From assembly GCA_019247245.1 (NCBI GenBank), contig JAFAPF010000337.1, forward strand, positions 1 to 7,729: a stretch of 7,729 nucleotides of DNA, written 5' to 3'. The translations under genes were made by a program, and so were the position numbers. Below the pieces are notes generated by a model. That model ran no database searches, was not told the DNA's origin, and was given only the letters and a program-made list of their open reading frames with translations. This document shows, one piece after another, positions 1 to 6,652 of this stretch. Source of the stretch: Rubrobacter sp. Its GTDB lineage: Bacteria; Actinomycetota; Rubrobacteria; Rubrobacterales; Rubrobacteraceae. Each line of letters starts with the position of its first letter. The stretch's first letter is position 1.

Positions 1-85
1 TGCCGAGGCAGTCCGCCACATCTTGAAGAGATCCAACAACGTCACCGATAACGCTGCAGATAACGCCGCGAGTATCAGCTCATGA
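1..85 (+). CDS. C-terminal end of an upstream gene, product uncertain
   Basis: This is a partial gene entering from the left edge. Reading from base 2, the frame is open for 27 codons and stops at TGA 83-85. The visible tail begins AEAVRHILKRSNN and ends in a low-complexity stretch with two DNAA units followed by SISS. Its stop overlaps the HldE start as ATGA, so it is very probably in the same operon and translationally coupled. The AEAVRHIL helix resembles the last helix of HAD-type phosphatases such as GmhB, which makes the substrate used by the HldE adenylyltransferase domain, so GmhB is a reasonable guess from context. The visible part is far too short to prove this, and GmhA or an unrelated protein is equally possible on sequence alone. 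Confidence 0.6.
   Translation, partial: AEAVRHILKRSNNVTDNAADNAASISS
47..70 (+). repeat. Tandem 12-bp in-frame repeat in the tail of the upstream gene
   Basis: Two adjacent 12-base units (47-58 and 59-70) differ at two positions, both third codon positions. Each encodes Asp-Asn-Ala-Ala. The repeat falls in the disordered-looking C-terminal tail of the partial upstream protein, just before the overlap with HldE. It looks like a small duplication in a region under little constraint, and no regulatory role is evident. Confidence 0.6.
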
Positions 86-1581
86 GCAGCGCGGTAGATG
101 GGAACCTCGCTGCGCTCGTGCGTGGCTTTCGTGGACGCCGCTGCCTCGTCGTCGGTGATGTGATGCTTGACATCTTCGAGAGAGGTCGGGCCGTACGCCT
201 CGCCCCCGACGCTCCCGCCCCGATCGTCACGGACGTTCGCGTAACCTCCTCCCCAGGTGGTGCCGCTAACGTTGCTACGAACCTCGCCGCTTTAGGCGCC
301 GAGGTGACCCTTCTGAGCGTGGTCGGTGACGATCCGCCCAGGGCCGAGCTCTTCGAGGGGCTCGCCGGGACCGGTATCCGGACCGAAGACATCGTCAGGT
401 GCCCCGACCGCGCAACGGTCGTCAAAAGACGCCTTATCGCCGAGGATGCCATCCTAGCTCGCATGGACTCCGGCGATACTACCCCGCTCGAAAGAGAGGC
501 GCGGAAGGACTTCGCAAGGAACGCAGCAAACCTCGCGGAGGACGCCTCGGTTGTCGTGGTTTCCGATTACTGTGGTGGTACCGTAACCCAGGAGGTAGCA
601 GACGCCTTAGATGATGTAGAGCATCGGTGTGTGGTTCTAGACTCCAAAAACCCCCTACGGCTCCGGTGGCGCAACCTCACCGCCGCCACCCCAAACCATC
701 TGGAGGCCCAGCGTGCCCTGGGCCTCCACGTCGAGGCAGATCCGGACCGGGTCGATGCCGGAGCGATCGGTGAGGTCCTGAGACGCAAGATCGGTGCGCA
801 GACCTTGGCCTTGACCCTCGCCGAGAAAGGCGTGACGGTCGTAGACAGCACGGGCGTGACAAACTTCGAGGGTCGCCGGGTGGCAAACCCAGACGTCAAC
901 GGGGCAGGTGACACGTTTCTGGCGGCCTTCGCGCTGGCTCTCTGCAGAGGGACACCGCCACGCGCGGCTGCTCGACTCGGAGTCGAGGCAGCGACGCTCG
1001 CCGTAGCCCGGCCCGGAACCGCGCCTGTCGGGTTCCGGGAGTTGTTACAACGGCTGCCGGAAGCTGTCGATGGAAGGACGGAAAGGAACCTAAATGAGGA
1101 TCTCGAGCGGGTGCGACGCTCGGGGGGGAAGGTAATATTCACTAACGGATGCTTCGACCTACTGCACCGAGGGCACCTCTTTCTGCTACAAGAAGCCAGG
1201 AAGCTTGGGGATGTGCTCGTGGTCGGGGTGAACTCCGACGCCTCCGCACGCCGGGTGAAGGGTCCGGGTCGTCCGCTGATGCCTGAGGAGGACCGGGTCG
1301 AGCTTCTGGAAGCTCTGTCATGTGTGGACCACGTCCTCGTCTTCGACGAGGACACGCCAGAGGACCTGATACGCCGCGTCAAACCGGACCTGCATGTCAA
1401 GGGTGGGGACCACGCGGGCGACCGGCTTGTCGAAGAGTCCGTGGTTGAGGAGTTGGGCGGCGAGGTCGTCGTCCTGCCGCTCCTCCCCGGCAGTTCGGCC
1501 TCCGCCACGATAAAGCGTATAAGAGGTGCTGAGGCGCTCACCGATAAGGTCGCGAACCCGGCTACTAGGGTCCGGATTTGA
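82..1581 (+). CDS. hldE: Bifunctional D-glycero-beta-D-manno-heptose-7-phosphate kinase / heptose-1-phosphate adenylyltransferase (HldE, RfaE type)
   Basis: This 499-residue cytosolic enzyme would phosphorylate heptose 7-phosphate at C1 and, after GmhB removes the 7-phosphate, transfer AMP from ATP to give ADP-heptose. Residues about 15-325 form a PfkB/ribokinase domain: GDVMLD near the N-terminus, an early GGAANVATNLAALGA stretch, and the DVNGAGDTF signature at 271-279, whose D277 is the expected catalytic base. Residues about 348-485 form the nucleotidyltransferase domain, with NGCFDLLHRGH at 355-365 (HxGH = H362, G364, H365), then KGPGRPL, EDTPE and KGGD motifs. Domain order and length match E. 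coli HldE (477 aa). The usual STT near the C-terminus reads S472-A473-S474. The ATG at 82 has no strong Shine-Dalgarno site but overlaps the previous stop (ATGA), so coupling probably drives initiation. It heads a run of glycosyltransferases that would use its product. Function is confident at family level; the exact heptose stereochemistry is inferred. Confidence 0.93.
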   Translation: MSSAVDGNLAALVRGFRGRRCLVVGDVMLDIFERGRAVRLAPDAPAPIVTDVRVTSSPGGAANVATNLAALGAEVTLLSVVGDDPPRAELFEGLAGTGIRTEDIVRCPDRATVVKRRLIAEDAILARMDSGDTTPLEREARKDFARNAANLAEDASVVVVSDYCGGTVTQEVADALDDVEHRCVVLDSKNPLRLRWRNLTAATPNHLEAQRALGLHVEADPDRVDAGAIGEVLRRKIGAQTLALTLAEKGVTVVDSTGVTNFEGRRVANPDVNGAGDTFLAAFALALCRGTPPRAAARLGVEAATLAVARPGTAPVGFRELLQRLPEAVDGRTERNLNEDLERVRRSGGKVIFTNGCFDLLHRGHLFLLQEARKLGDVLVVGVNSDASARRVKGPGRPLMPEEDRVELLEALSCVDHVLVFDEDTPEDLIRRVKPDLHVKGGDHAGDRLVEESVVEELGGEVVVLPLLPGSSASATIKRIRGAEALTDKVANPATRVRI

Positions 1582-2684
1582 ACAAGAGCGGTCGCGCCGT
1601 GTTCGGAGACGTGGAACCCGACACCCTGCGGCGCGTACTGCTCGTGCGGCTGGACAACCTCGGCGACGTATTGCTCATGAGCCCTGCTTTCCGTGCCGTC
1701 CGACAGACCCTCCCGGAGGCGTACCTGGCTCTCCTGGCCGGTCCGGCGGGCTGCGAGATAGGGAGGCTCAACCCGGATATAGACGAAACCATCCTCTACC
1801 ATGCCCCTTCTGAAGACGTTTATTTCCGGCTACCGCAGGATGCGGAGCGGGAGATGGATACTATCGAAGCGCTCAGAGAGCGCAACTTCGATGCGGCGAT
1901 AATCTTCACCTCATACAGGCAGTCCGCGCTACCGGCGGCCTACCTCTGCTATCTGGCCGGTATCCCCCGACGCGCCGCCGGGTCCTTCGAGGGATCGGGC
2001 TCGCTACTCACTCACCGCCACCGCTATAAGGAGATCGTGCCTCCCCAGCACGAAACTTTACGCGGCCTGGAGCTGACAAGGTTCCTGGGCTTCCCGCCGG
2101 TAAAGCCGGAGATGGTGCTCGTCCCGCGCGAGGCGGATGAGGAAGGAGCGGCGAGTATTCTGGAGCGATGCGGTGTCGAGCACTTCGTTCTCGTGCATCC
2201 GGGGACGAGTGCCTCCTCACGTGCCTACCCCCAGGAACGCTACGTAACCGTCGTTGAGAAGCTCCACGCGGGGGGCGGGCTGCCGGTGATCGTTACCGGA
2301 GGACCTGGTGAAGAGGGCCTGACACGCCGGGTCGCCGGCACCGCCGGGATAGCCCTGGGAGGCGAGACGAGTTTCGGAGAGTTCGCTGCGCTCATCGGAC
2401 GGGCCGCGGTCGTGGTGACGAACAACACGGGGACGACCCACGTGGCTTCGGCCATGAAACGGCCGGTCGTTACCGTCTTCGCCGGGACGAACCCACCGGA
2501 GCAGTGGGGGCCGTGGCGCACCCCTCATCGCCTACTCCTCCACCCGGTTCCCTGCGCCCCGTGTTACAAACGCGTTTGTCCCATCGGCCATGAATGCCTC
2601 ACAGGCATCGCCCCCGATACGGTCGTTGAGGCGGCCCTGGACCTGCTGCGCGCTTCGTTGTTACGGGAAGAGGTAGTATGGTGA
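1578..2684 (+). CDS. Glycosyltransferase family 9 (ADP-heptose:glycan heptosyltransferase family), Cys-box type
   Basis: This 368-residue GT-B enzyme has no visible membrane segment and would transfer heptose from ADP-heptose to a growing glycan at the inner face of the membrane. The N-terminal Rossmann domain opens with RVLLVRLDNLGDVLL; the Asp of the LGD motif (D30) matches the proposed catalytic base of WaaC-type enzymes. The C-terminal donor domain has VLVHPGTS, VTGGPGEEGL, LGGETS and TNNTGTTHVASA. The family's NDTG signature is NNTG here (N282-N283-T284-G285). Near the end is C326-x2-C329-x4-C334-x5-C340, a cysteine cluster found in a subset of GT9 proteins. The TTG start at 1578 overlaps the hldE stop as TTGA, with AGGG 7 bases upstream; GTG 1599 or 1611 are alternatives that would not remove the domain. 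Placement directly after hldE supports heptose as donor, though GT9 enzymes can use other sugars. Confidence 0.88.
   Translation: MNKSGRAVFGDVEPDTLRRVLLVRLDNLGDVLLMSPAFRAVRQTLPEAYLALLAGPAGCEIGRLNPDIDETILYHAPSEDVYFRLPQDAEREMDTIEALRERNFDAAIIFTSYRQSALPAAYLCYLAGIPRRAAGSFEGSGSLLTHRHRYKEIVPPQHETLRGLELTRFLGFPPVKPEMVLVPREADEEGAASILERCGVEHFVLVHPGTSASSRAYPQERYVTVVEKLHAGGGLPVIVTGGPGEEGLTRRVAGTAGIALGGETSFGEFAALIGRAAVVVTNNTGTTHVASAMKRPVVTVFAGTNPPEQWGPWRTPHRLLLHPVPCAPCYKRVCPIGHECLTGIAPDTVVEAALDLLRASLLREEVVW
2668..2673 (+). promoter_or_regulatory. Shine-Dalgarno site for the second GT9 gene (start-deciding)
   Basis: AAGAGG lies inside the end of the preceding GT9 gene. It is 4 bases before ATG 2678 and 7 bases before GTG 2681. 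The spacing favours GTG as the main start, although ATG is the stronger initiation codon. Confidence 0.55.
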
Positions 2685-3673
2685 GAAAATTAGGGGTGTT
2701 CCGTGGCCTTTACCTAGGCGACCTCGTCGCTGCCACCGGCGCTTTAAGGGCACTCCGGCGCGGTTATCCTGAAGCGGAAATCTCCCTGATATCCTTACCC
2801 TGGGCGGTCGCTTTATCACCACACCTACCACACGTGAACCGCATCCTCCCTTACCCAGGCACCCCGGGCCTCGACGGTGGAGGAGACGAGGCGAGCCTCG
2901 AAAAGTTCGTTGCCCGGATGCGTGACGAACGGTTTGGCCTCGCCATGAACATGCATGGTCGGGGGCCAACCTCGACTCGGCTCGTCATCCGCTTCGGAGC
3001 CCGTCGAACCGCCAGCTTCGTAGGAGACGAGGGTGATATCCGCGCCCTCGACGTAGGGGTTCCCTGGGACGCCGAGGCTCACGAGTCGCGTAAACTCCTC
3101 CTGCTAGCTGAGAAGGCCGTGGGATCACCCACTGGCGCATTAGGTAGCCCCGAGCCGGAACTGCACGTCCGAGAAGAGGATAACTGGCGCGCCCGAGCGT
3201 TGGTTCCACCGGCGAAAAAGCACCTGGCTATCGTCCATCCTGGAGCCTCCGTTGCCGAGAAGCGCTGGCCGGCACAGGCTTTCGGGCGGGTAGCGGAGGC
3301 TCTGGTCTGCCAGGGCTACGCCGTCGCGGTGACGGGGAGCATGGGAGAGAGGAAGCTAACACGATGCATATCTGGGCTCGCTCCCGGGACCATGGACCTC
3401 GGCGGCCAGACAGACCTCTCGACGCTCATAGCGCTCGTGGCGCGAGCGAGCGTTCTGATCTCGAACGACACCGGGCCCGCCCACTTAGCCTACGCCCTCC
3501 AGACGCCTAGTGTAACCATCTTCGGCCCGTCGACGGATGTGGAGCGCTGGGGACCACTGAACCGGAGGCGACACGCCGTTCTCTTTGGCAACCCCATATC
3601 TAACGTTTCCACAGACAACGCCCTGCGGAGTATACAAGCCCTCGCTATGAGCCAGGAGCGGTTAGGGGCGTGA
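2678..3673 (+). CDS. Glycosyltransferase family 9 (heptosyltransferase family), second paralogue
   Basis: This second GT9 protein has 331 residues. The N-terminal domain opens GVFRGLYLGDLVAATGALRAL, with D15 in the LGD position. The donor-binding half has IVHPGASVAEKRWP, VTGSMGERKL, LGGQTDL and a canonical ISNDTGPAHLAYAL (NDTG at 263-266), followed by IFGPSTD and WGP. Unlike its neighbour it has no cysteine cluster: the corresponding region reads FGNPISNVSTDNA. The two proteins are therefore old, divergent paralogues that probably act on different acceptors or make different linkages. The start is ambiguous. ATG 2678 gives a 7-base overlap and lies 4 bases after AAGAGG (2668-2673); GTG 2681 gives the 4-base GTGA overlap seen elsewhere here, has a better 7-base spacing, and would yield MRKLGV. 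Either start leaves the fold intact. The family is secure, while the heptose donor is inferred from position beside hldE. Confidence 0.88.
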   Translation: MVRKLGVFRGLYLGDLVAATGALRALRRGYPEAEISLISLPWAVALSPHLPHVNRILPYPGTPGLDGGGDEASLEKFVARMRDERFGLAMNMHGRGPTSTRLVIRFGARRTASFVGDEGDIRALDVGVPWDAEAHESRKLLLLAEKAVGSPTGALGSPEPELHVREEDNWRARALVPPAKKHLAIVHPGASVAEKRWPAQAFGRVAEALVCQGYAVAVTGSMGERKLTRCISGLAPGTMDLGGQTDLSTLIALVARASVLISNDTGPAHLAYALQTPSVTIFGPSTDVERWGPLNRRRHAVLFGNPISNVSTDNALRSIQALAMSQERLGA

Positions 3674-4641
3674 GGAAGTTGAACGTACTCGTCTGGCAAA
3701 TCCATGGCTCCTATCTGAACACCCTTGTACAGGCACCACACCGCTTCTACCTGCCGACCAAACCCGAGAAGCCTGAAGGCTACGGTGGTCGCGGGCCGAC
3801 CTATACCTGGTCGCCTGATACTGTGGAAGTCCCTGCCGAACAGGTGTGCGATCTCGACTTGGATCTGATCGTCTACCAGACGCCAAAGAACTTCTTCGAG
3901 GATGCCCAGGAGATACTCACGTCCGAACAAAGGACGCTACCGGCGATATACCTGGAGCACAATACCCCCCAAGGCCGCATAAACGAGATGGTCCACCCCG
4001 TCGACGACCCCGGCATACTACTCGTGCACGTCTCTCACTTCAACGACCTTTTCTGGGACTGCCGCCAGACCCCAACCCGCGTGATCGACCACGCCGTCGT
4101 GCCCAAGGGCGGAGGATATGCCGGCAAGCTCGACCGCGGTGTCTCGCTCGTGAACGACATGCCGCGCCGTAAGCGGGTGGTCGGCGCTGACGTCTTTGCG
4201 CGAGCACGGCGCGAGGTGCCCCTGGACCTCTTCGGCTTCAACAGCAAGGAGATCGGGGGGTTCGGGGATCTGCCGCAAGCCGACGTACATGAGAAGATGA
4301 AGGCGTACCGGTTCTACTTCAACCCCATCCGGTACACCAGCCTGCCCCTTTCGATCCTCGAGGCGATGGAGCTCGGTCTTCCCGTGGTTGCTCTTGCTAC
4401 CACCGAGCTTGTCACCGTTATAAAGGACGGCGAAAACGGCTTCATAGACACCAACGTCGGAAATCTCATCCGCCGGATGCGTGAACTTCTTGCCGATCCA
4501 GAGAAAGCGCACTGGATAGGGGAGGCAGGCCGACACACGGTCCGCGAACGGTTCGGCCTAGAGCGATTCGTGGCCGACTGGGATGCTGCGTTCGATGAAG
4601 CCCTGAAGCTCAGGGAGGTGCTGCCATGCGTCTCGCAATGA
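3670..4641 (+). CDS. GT-B glycosyltransferase with a GT4/GT1-like donor domain and atypical N-terminal half
   Basis: The product is a soluble protein of 323 residues. The C-terminal half (about 190-310) is a recognisable GT-B donor domain: YFNPIRYTSLPLSILEAM, then ELGLPVVALATTEL and VIKDGENGF, as in GT4 and related group-1 glycosyltransferases. E231 is the second Glu of the usual E-x7-E motif, but the first Glu is replaced by T223. The N-terminal half lacks the Gly-rich loop of classical GT4 enzymes and instead has NVLVWQIHGSY, AIYLEHNTPQGR and VHVSHFNDLFWDC. From memory, this combination resembles a glycosyltransferase type found beside heptose genes in actinobacteria; I could not check this. 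The GTG start at 3670 overlaps the previous stop as GTGA; AGGAG at 3654-3658 lies 11 bases upstream. The next gene begins inside this one. Donor and acceptor cannot be read from the sequence; participation in the same glycan is inferred from coupling. Confidence 0.82.
   Translation: MRKLNVLVWQIHGSYLNTLVQAPHRFYLPTKPEKPEGYGGRGPTYTWSPDTVEVPAEQVCDLDLDLIVYQTPKNFFEDAQEILTSEQRTLPAIYLEHNTPQGRINEMVHPVDDPGILLVHVSHFNDLFWDCRQTPTRVIDHAVVPKGGGYAGKLDRGVSLVNDMPRRKRVVGADVFARARREVPLDLFGFNSKEIGGFGDLPQADVHEKMKAYRFYFNPIRYTSLPLSILEAMELGLPVVALATTELVTVIKDGENGFIDTNVGNLIRRMRELLADPEKAHWIGEAGRHTVRERFGLERFVADWDAAFDEALKLREVLPCVSQ
4612..4620 (+). promoter_or_regulatory. Strong Shine-Dalgarno site for the GT4 gene
   Basis: AGGGAGGTG, inside the 3' end of the preceding glycosyltransferase gene, lies 7 bases (counted from AGGGAGG) before ATG 4626. 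It is among the strongest ribosome sites in the window and fixes the start of the next gene despite the 16-base overlap. Confidence 0.75.
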
Positions 4642-5855
4642 TCAGCGAACACGCCAGTCCCTTGGCCGCTCTCGGCGGTGAGGACTCAGGTGGTCAAAAC
4701 GTCTACGTCGCCGAGCTGGCTAGGCACCTCGGAACAATGGGCTACGGAGTCGACGTCTTCACCCGCCGTGATAGCCCGCTTCTCCCCGCGGTGGTTCCTT
4801 TCGATGGAGAGGTGCGGGTCGTGAACCTCACCGCCGGGCCCGCAAAGCACGTGCCAAAAGATGAGCTGTTTCCGTTCATGGCCGGGTTCAGGGACGCTTT
4901 CTACCGGTTCGCGAGAAGAGAGCCCGCGGCATATGACCTCGTACATGCCAATTTCTGGATGAGCGGATGGATAGCCTGCGAGGCGAAGAGGGATCTCGGG
5001 CTTCCGTTCGTCCAGACCTTCCACGCGCTGGGAGCGATCAAACGCCGCGAGCAAGGCGCTCGGGACACTTCCCCGTCCGAGCGGCGGTCGACGGAGTTCA
5101 GGATACTGGAAGAGGCTGACCGCGTCCTCACAACTTGCCCGGCCGAGGTCGAGGAACTCACCGGCATTTACGGTGCCCAACGCTCCCGGCTCGCGCTCGT
5201 GCCATGTGGTGTGGATACAAGAACGTTCCGTCCTGTCGACCGTCGAGAGGCCCGCCATGAGCTAGGCTTACCCGAAGGACCGATGGCTGCCTATGTCGGC
5301 CGACTCGTACCACGCAAGGGTGTTGACACCCTCATCGAGGCCTTCGCCCTTTTGTCGCGCCGCCTTGACGGGCGGCTTGTGATCGTAGGTGGAGAGCCCG
5401 GAGCCGAAGGCTCGGCCGAGGTCGCTCGTCTCTCGGCCCTCTCCAGAAAGCTCAAGATCAAAAAAAGAGTAATCTTCACCGGGAGCCGGCCACAGCAAGA
5501 CCTCTACCGCTACTACGGCGCCGCTGATGCGGTGGTGACGGTACCGCACTATGAGCCGTTCGGGATGACACCCTTGGAGGCGATGGCTTGCGGAGTCCCG
5601 GTCGTGGGCTCGCGGGTTGGTGGCATAAAGACAAGCGTGCTCGAGGGCGAGACCGGCTACCTGGTCCCGCCCAAAGATCCAAAGGCGCTCGCCGACCGAC
5701 TTCTTCGCCTGCTCACCGATGGTGCTCTACGCGACCGTATGGGTTTGGCCGGCCGGCGCAGGATGGAAGAGCACTATACTTGGAAGCGTATCGCTACGCT
5801 AGCTGCCACCACCTTCTCGGAGGTCGCGGCCGGTGTGTCACGCATCTCTAGATGA
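4626..5855 (+). CDS. Glycosyltransferase family 4 (MshA / sucrose-phosphate-synthase-like)
   Basis: This is a retaining GT-B glycosyltransferase of 409 residues, predicted cytosolic. The N-terminus ISEHASPLAALGGEDSGGQN (6-25) carries the Gly-rich loop and SGGQNVYV acceptor-side motif shared by MshA and sucrose-phosphate-synthase-like enzymes. The GT4 donor domain begins near LVPCGVDTRTF, with GRLVPRKG at 225-232 (R226 and K231 are the expected phosphate-binding residues) and E310-x7-E318 in YEPFGMTPLEAMACGVPVV, followed by GGIKTSVLEGETG. All key GT4 residues are present. Automatic pipelines may call it MshA (D-inositol-3-phosphate glycosyltransferase), but nothing here supports a mycothiol role; the operon with hldE and two GT9 genes points to glycan assembly, with a nucleotide-activated hexose, HexNAc or manno-configured donor possible. 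Its stop lies 46 bases before the next gene, the first real gap in the operon. Confidence 0.9.
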   Translation: MRLAMISEHASPLAALGGEDSGGQNVYVAELARHLGTMGYGVDVFTRRDSPLLPAVVPFDGEVRVVNLTAGPAKHVPKDELFPFMAGFRDAFYRFARREPAAYDLVHANFWMSGWIACEAKRDLGLPFVQTFHALGAIKRREQGARDTSPSERRSTEFRILEEADRVLTTCPAEVEELTGIYGAQRSRLALVPCGVDTRTFRPVDRREARHELGLPEGPMAAYVGRLVPRKGVDTLIEAFALLSRRLDGRLVIVGGEPGAEGSAEVARLSALSRKLKIKKRVIFTGSRPQQDLYRYYGAADAVVTVPHYEPFGMTPLEAMACGVPVVGSRVGGIKTSVLEGETGYLVPPKDPKALADRLLRLLTDGALRDRMGLAGRRRMEEHYTWKRIATLAATTFSEVAAGVSRISR

Positions 5856-5882
5856 TCTAAGAAAAGCATGCCTCAACCCTAG

Positions 5883-5891
5883 AAGGAGGAG
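5883..5891 (+). promoter_or_regulatory. Shine-Dalgarno site for the SDR gene (start-deciding)
   Basis: AAGGAGGAG lies in the 46-base gap after the GT4 gene. Its core ends 10 to 12 bases before ATG 5902, slightly long but clearly the best site nearby. It argues for ATG 5902 and against the upstream in-frame GTG at 5833, which lies inside the preceding gene and would add 23 residues with no SDR homology. ATG 5920 is a less likely alternative. Confidence 0.7.
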
Positions 5892-5901
5892 CAGCACTTT
5901 T

Positions 5902-6630
5902 ATGCCGGACAACACGACGATGTTCGATCTCTCGAGCCAGGTGGTTCTCGTCACCGGGGCAGGGAGTGGCCTTGGGGCCGCCACCAGCCGCCTCTTTGAC
6001 GAACACGGCGCGAGGGTAGTACTCGCCGACATTAACAAGGAGGCGGCTGGCGAGGTTGCCATAGCTTTCGGGGGAAGACCCCTATATATGAACCTCGCGG
6101 ACCCCGCTTCCATCAGAGGTGGCGTTGAGGATGTGCTAGGAACGGAAGGCCGCATAGACATCCTCGTAAACGCGGCGGGGTTGGACTTTATTCGGTCAGC
6201 GACAGAGCTGACCCTGGCGGAATGGGATAACGTGGTGAACGTAAACCTGAGAGCACCGTGGCTGCTCGCGAAAGCCGTCATGCCACCTATGATGGAGCGC
6301 AGAAGCGGTCAGATCCTGAACGTCGCCTCGACCGCCGCAAGAAAGGGTTGGGAGAACGCCGCCGCCTACGCCTCCTCCAAACACGGCCTTTTGGGCCTCA
6401 CGCAGGTTCTGCACGCCGAAGGTCGCCGATACGGGGTCAGAGCCATGGCGCTCGTGCCCGGCGGGATGCGGACGAACTTCTTCAAAGCCCTCGACCCTCC
6501 GCCGCCACCCGAGAACCTACAACCACCCGAGACGGTGGCTAGAAGCATCTTGTTCATGGTCTCCCAGCCTTTGGACTCAGTGATCCACGAGCTCATAGTT
6601 ACCCCTATGACGGAGACCTCTTATCCTTAG
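5902..6630 (+). CDS. Classical short-chain dehydrogenase/reductase (SDR), NAD(H)-type
   Basis: With the start at ATG 5902 this is a 242-residue single-domain Rossmann oxidoreductase, normal length for a classical SDR. Visible elements are the cofactor loop TGAGSGLG (18-25), an acidic residue at the end of beta-2 (D43 in VVLADIN) that favours NAD(H) over NADP(H), LVNAAG in place of the more usual NNAG, and a complete catalytic tetrad N115, S143, Y156, K160 (YASSK). The C-terminus HELIVTPMTETSYP is typical of FabG-like sugar or polyol dehydrogenases. It is clearly not HldD, which is a longer extended SDR. Substrate is unknown; annotation as 3-oxoacyl-ACP reductase would be a family default. It is separated by 46 bases from the glycosyltransferases and by 36 from an aldehyde dehydrogenase, so it may work with the latter on a common substrate. 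Confidence 0.88.
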   Translation: MPDNTTMFDLSSQVVLVTGAGSGLGAATSRLFDEHGARVVLADINKEAAGEVAIAFGGRPLYMNLADPASIRGGVEDVLGTEGRIDILVNAAGLDFIRSATELTLAEWDNVVNVNLRAPWLLAKAVMPPMMERRSGQILNVASTAARKGWENAAAYASSKHGLLGLTQVLHAEGRRYGVRAMALVPGGMRTNFFKALDPPPPPENLQPPETVARSILFMVSQPLDSVIHELIVTPMTETSYP

Positions 6631-6652
6631 CCACCAGCTTTCAGCAAACCAG

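Noticed and set aside
567..1802. Long open frame of 411 codons on the minus strand opposite hldE and the first GT9 gene
   Set aside because: It is antisense to two well-supported genes. The protein is Arg/Ser/Thr-rich with no recognisable domain, as expected for shadow frames in GC-rich DNA.
4018..4536. Open frame of 172 codons on the minus strand opposite the atypical glycosyltransferase
   Set aside because: It lies fully inside a gene with clear GT-B motifs. Its own translation shows no family motif and no convincing ribosome site was noticed.
5843..5854. Perfect inverted repeat CATCT-CT-AGATG at the end of the GT4 gene, considered as a terminator
   Set aside because: The 5-base arms with a 2-base loop cannot form a stable hairpin, and there is no T-run after it. 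Transcription probably continues into the SDR gene.
4626..5855. Annotation of the GT4 gene as mshA (mycothiol biosynthesis)
   Set aside because: The SGGQN loop and GT4 motifs are shared by several specificities. No mycothiol genes are nearby and the operon context is heptose glycan assembly.
5833..5901. Longer version of the SDR starting at GTG 5833
   Set aside because: The extra 23 residues would be encoded inside the preceding gene and its gap, have no SDR homology, and include the AAGGAGGAG site that clearly serves ATG 5902.
5902..6630. SDR as the HldD epimerase or as FabG of fatty acid synthesis
   Set aside because: It is too short and of the classical type, so not HldD. No fatty acid synthesis genes are nearby and NAD preference argues against FabG.
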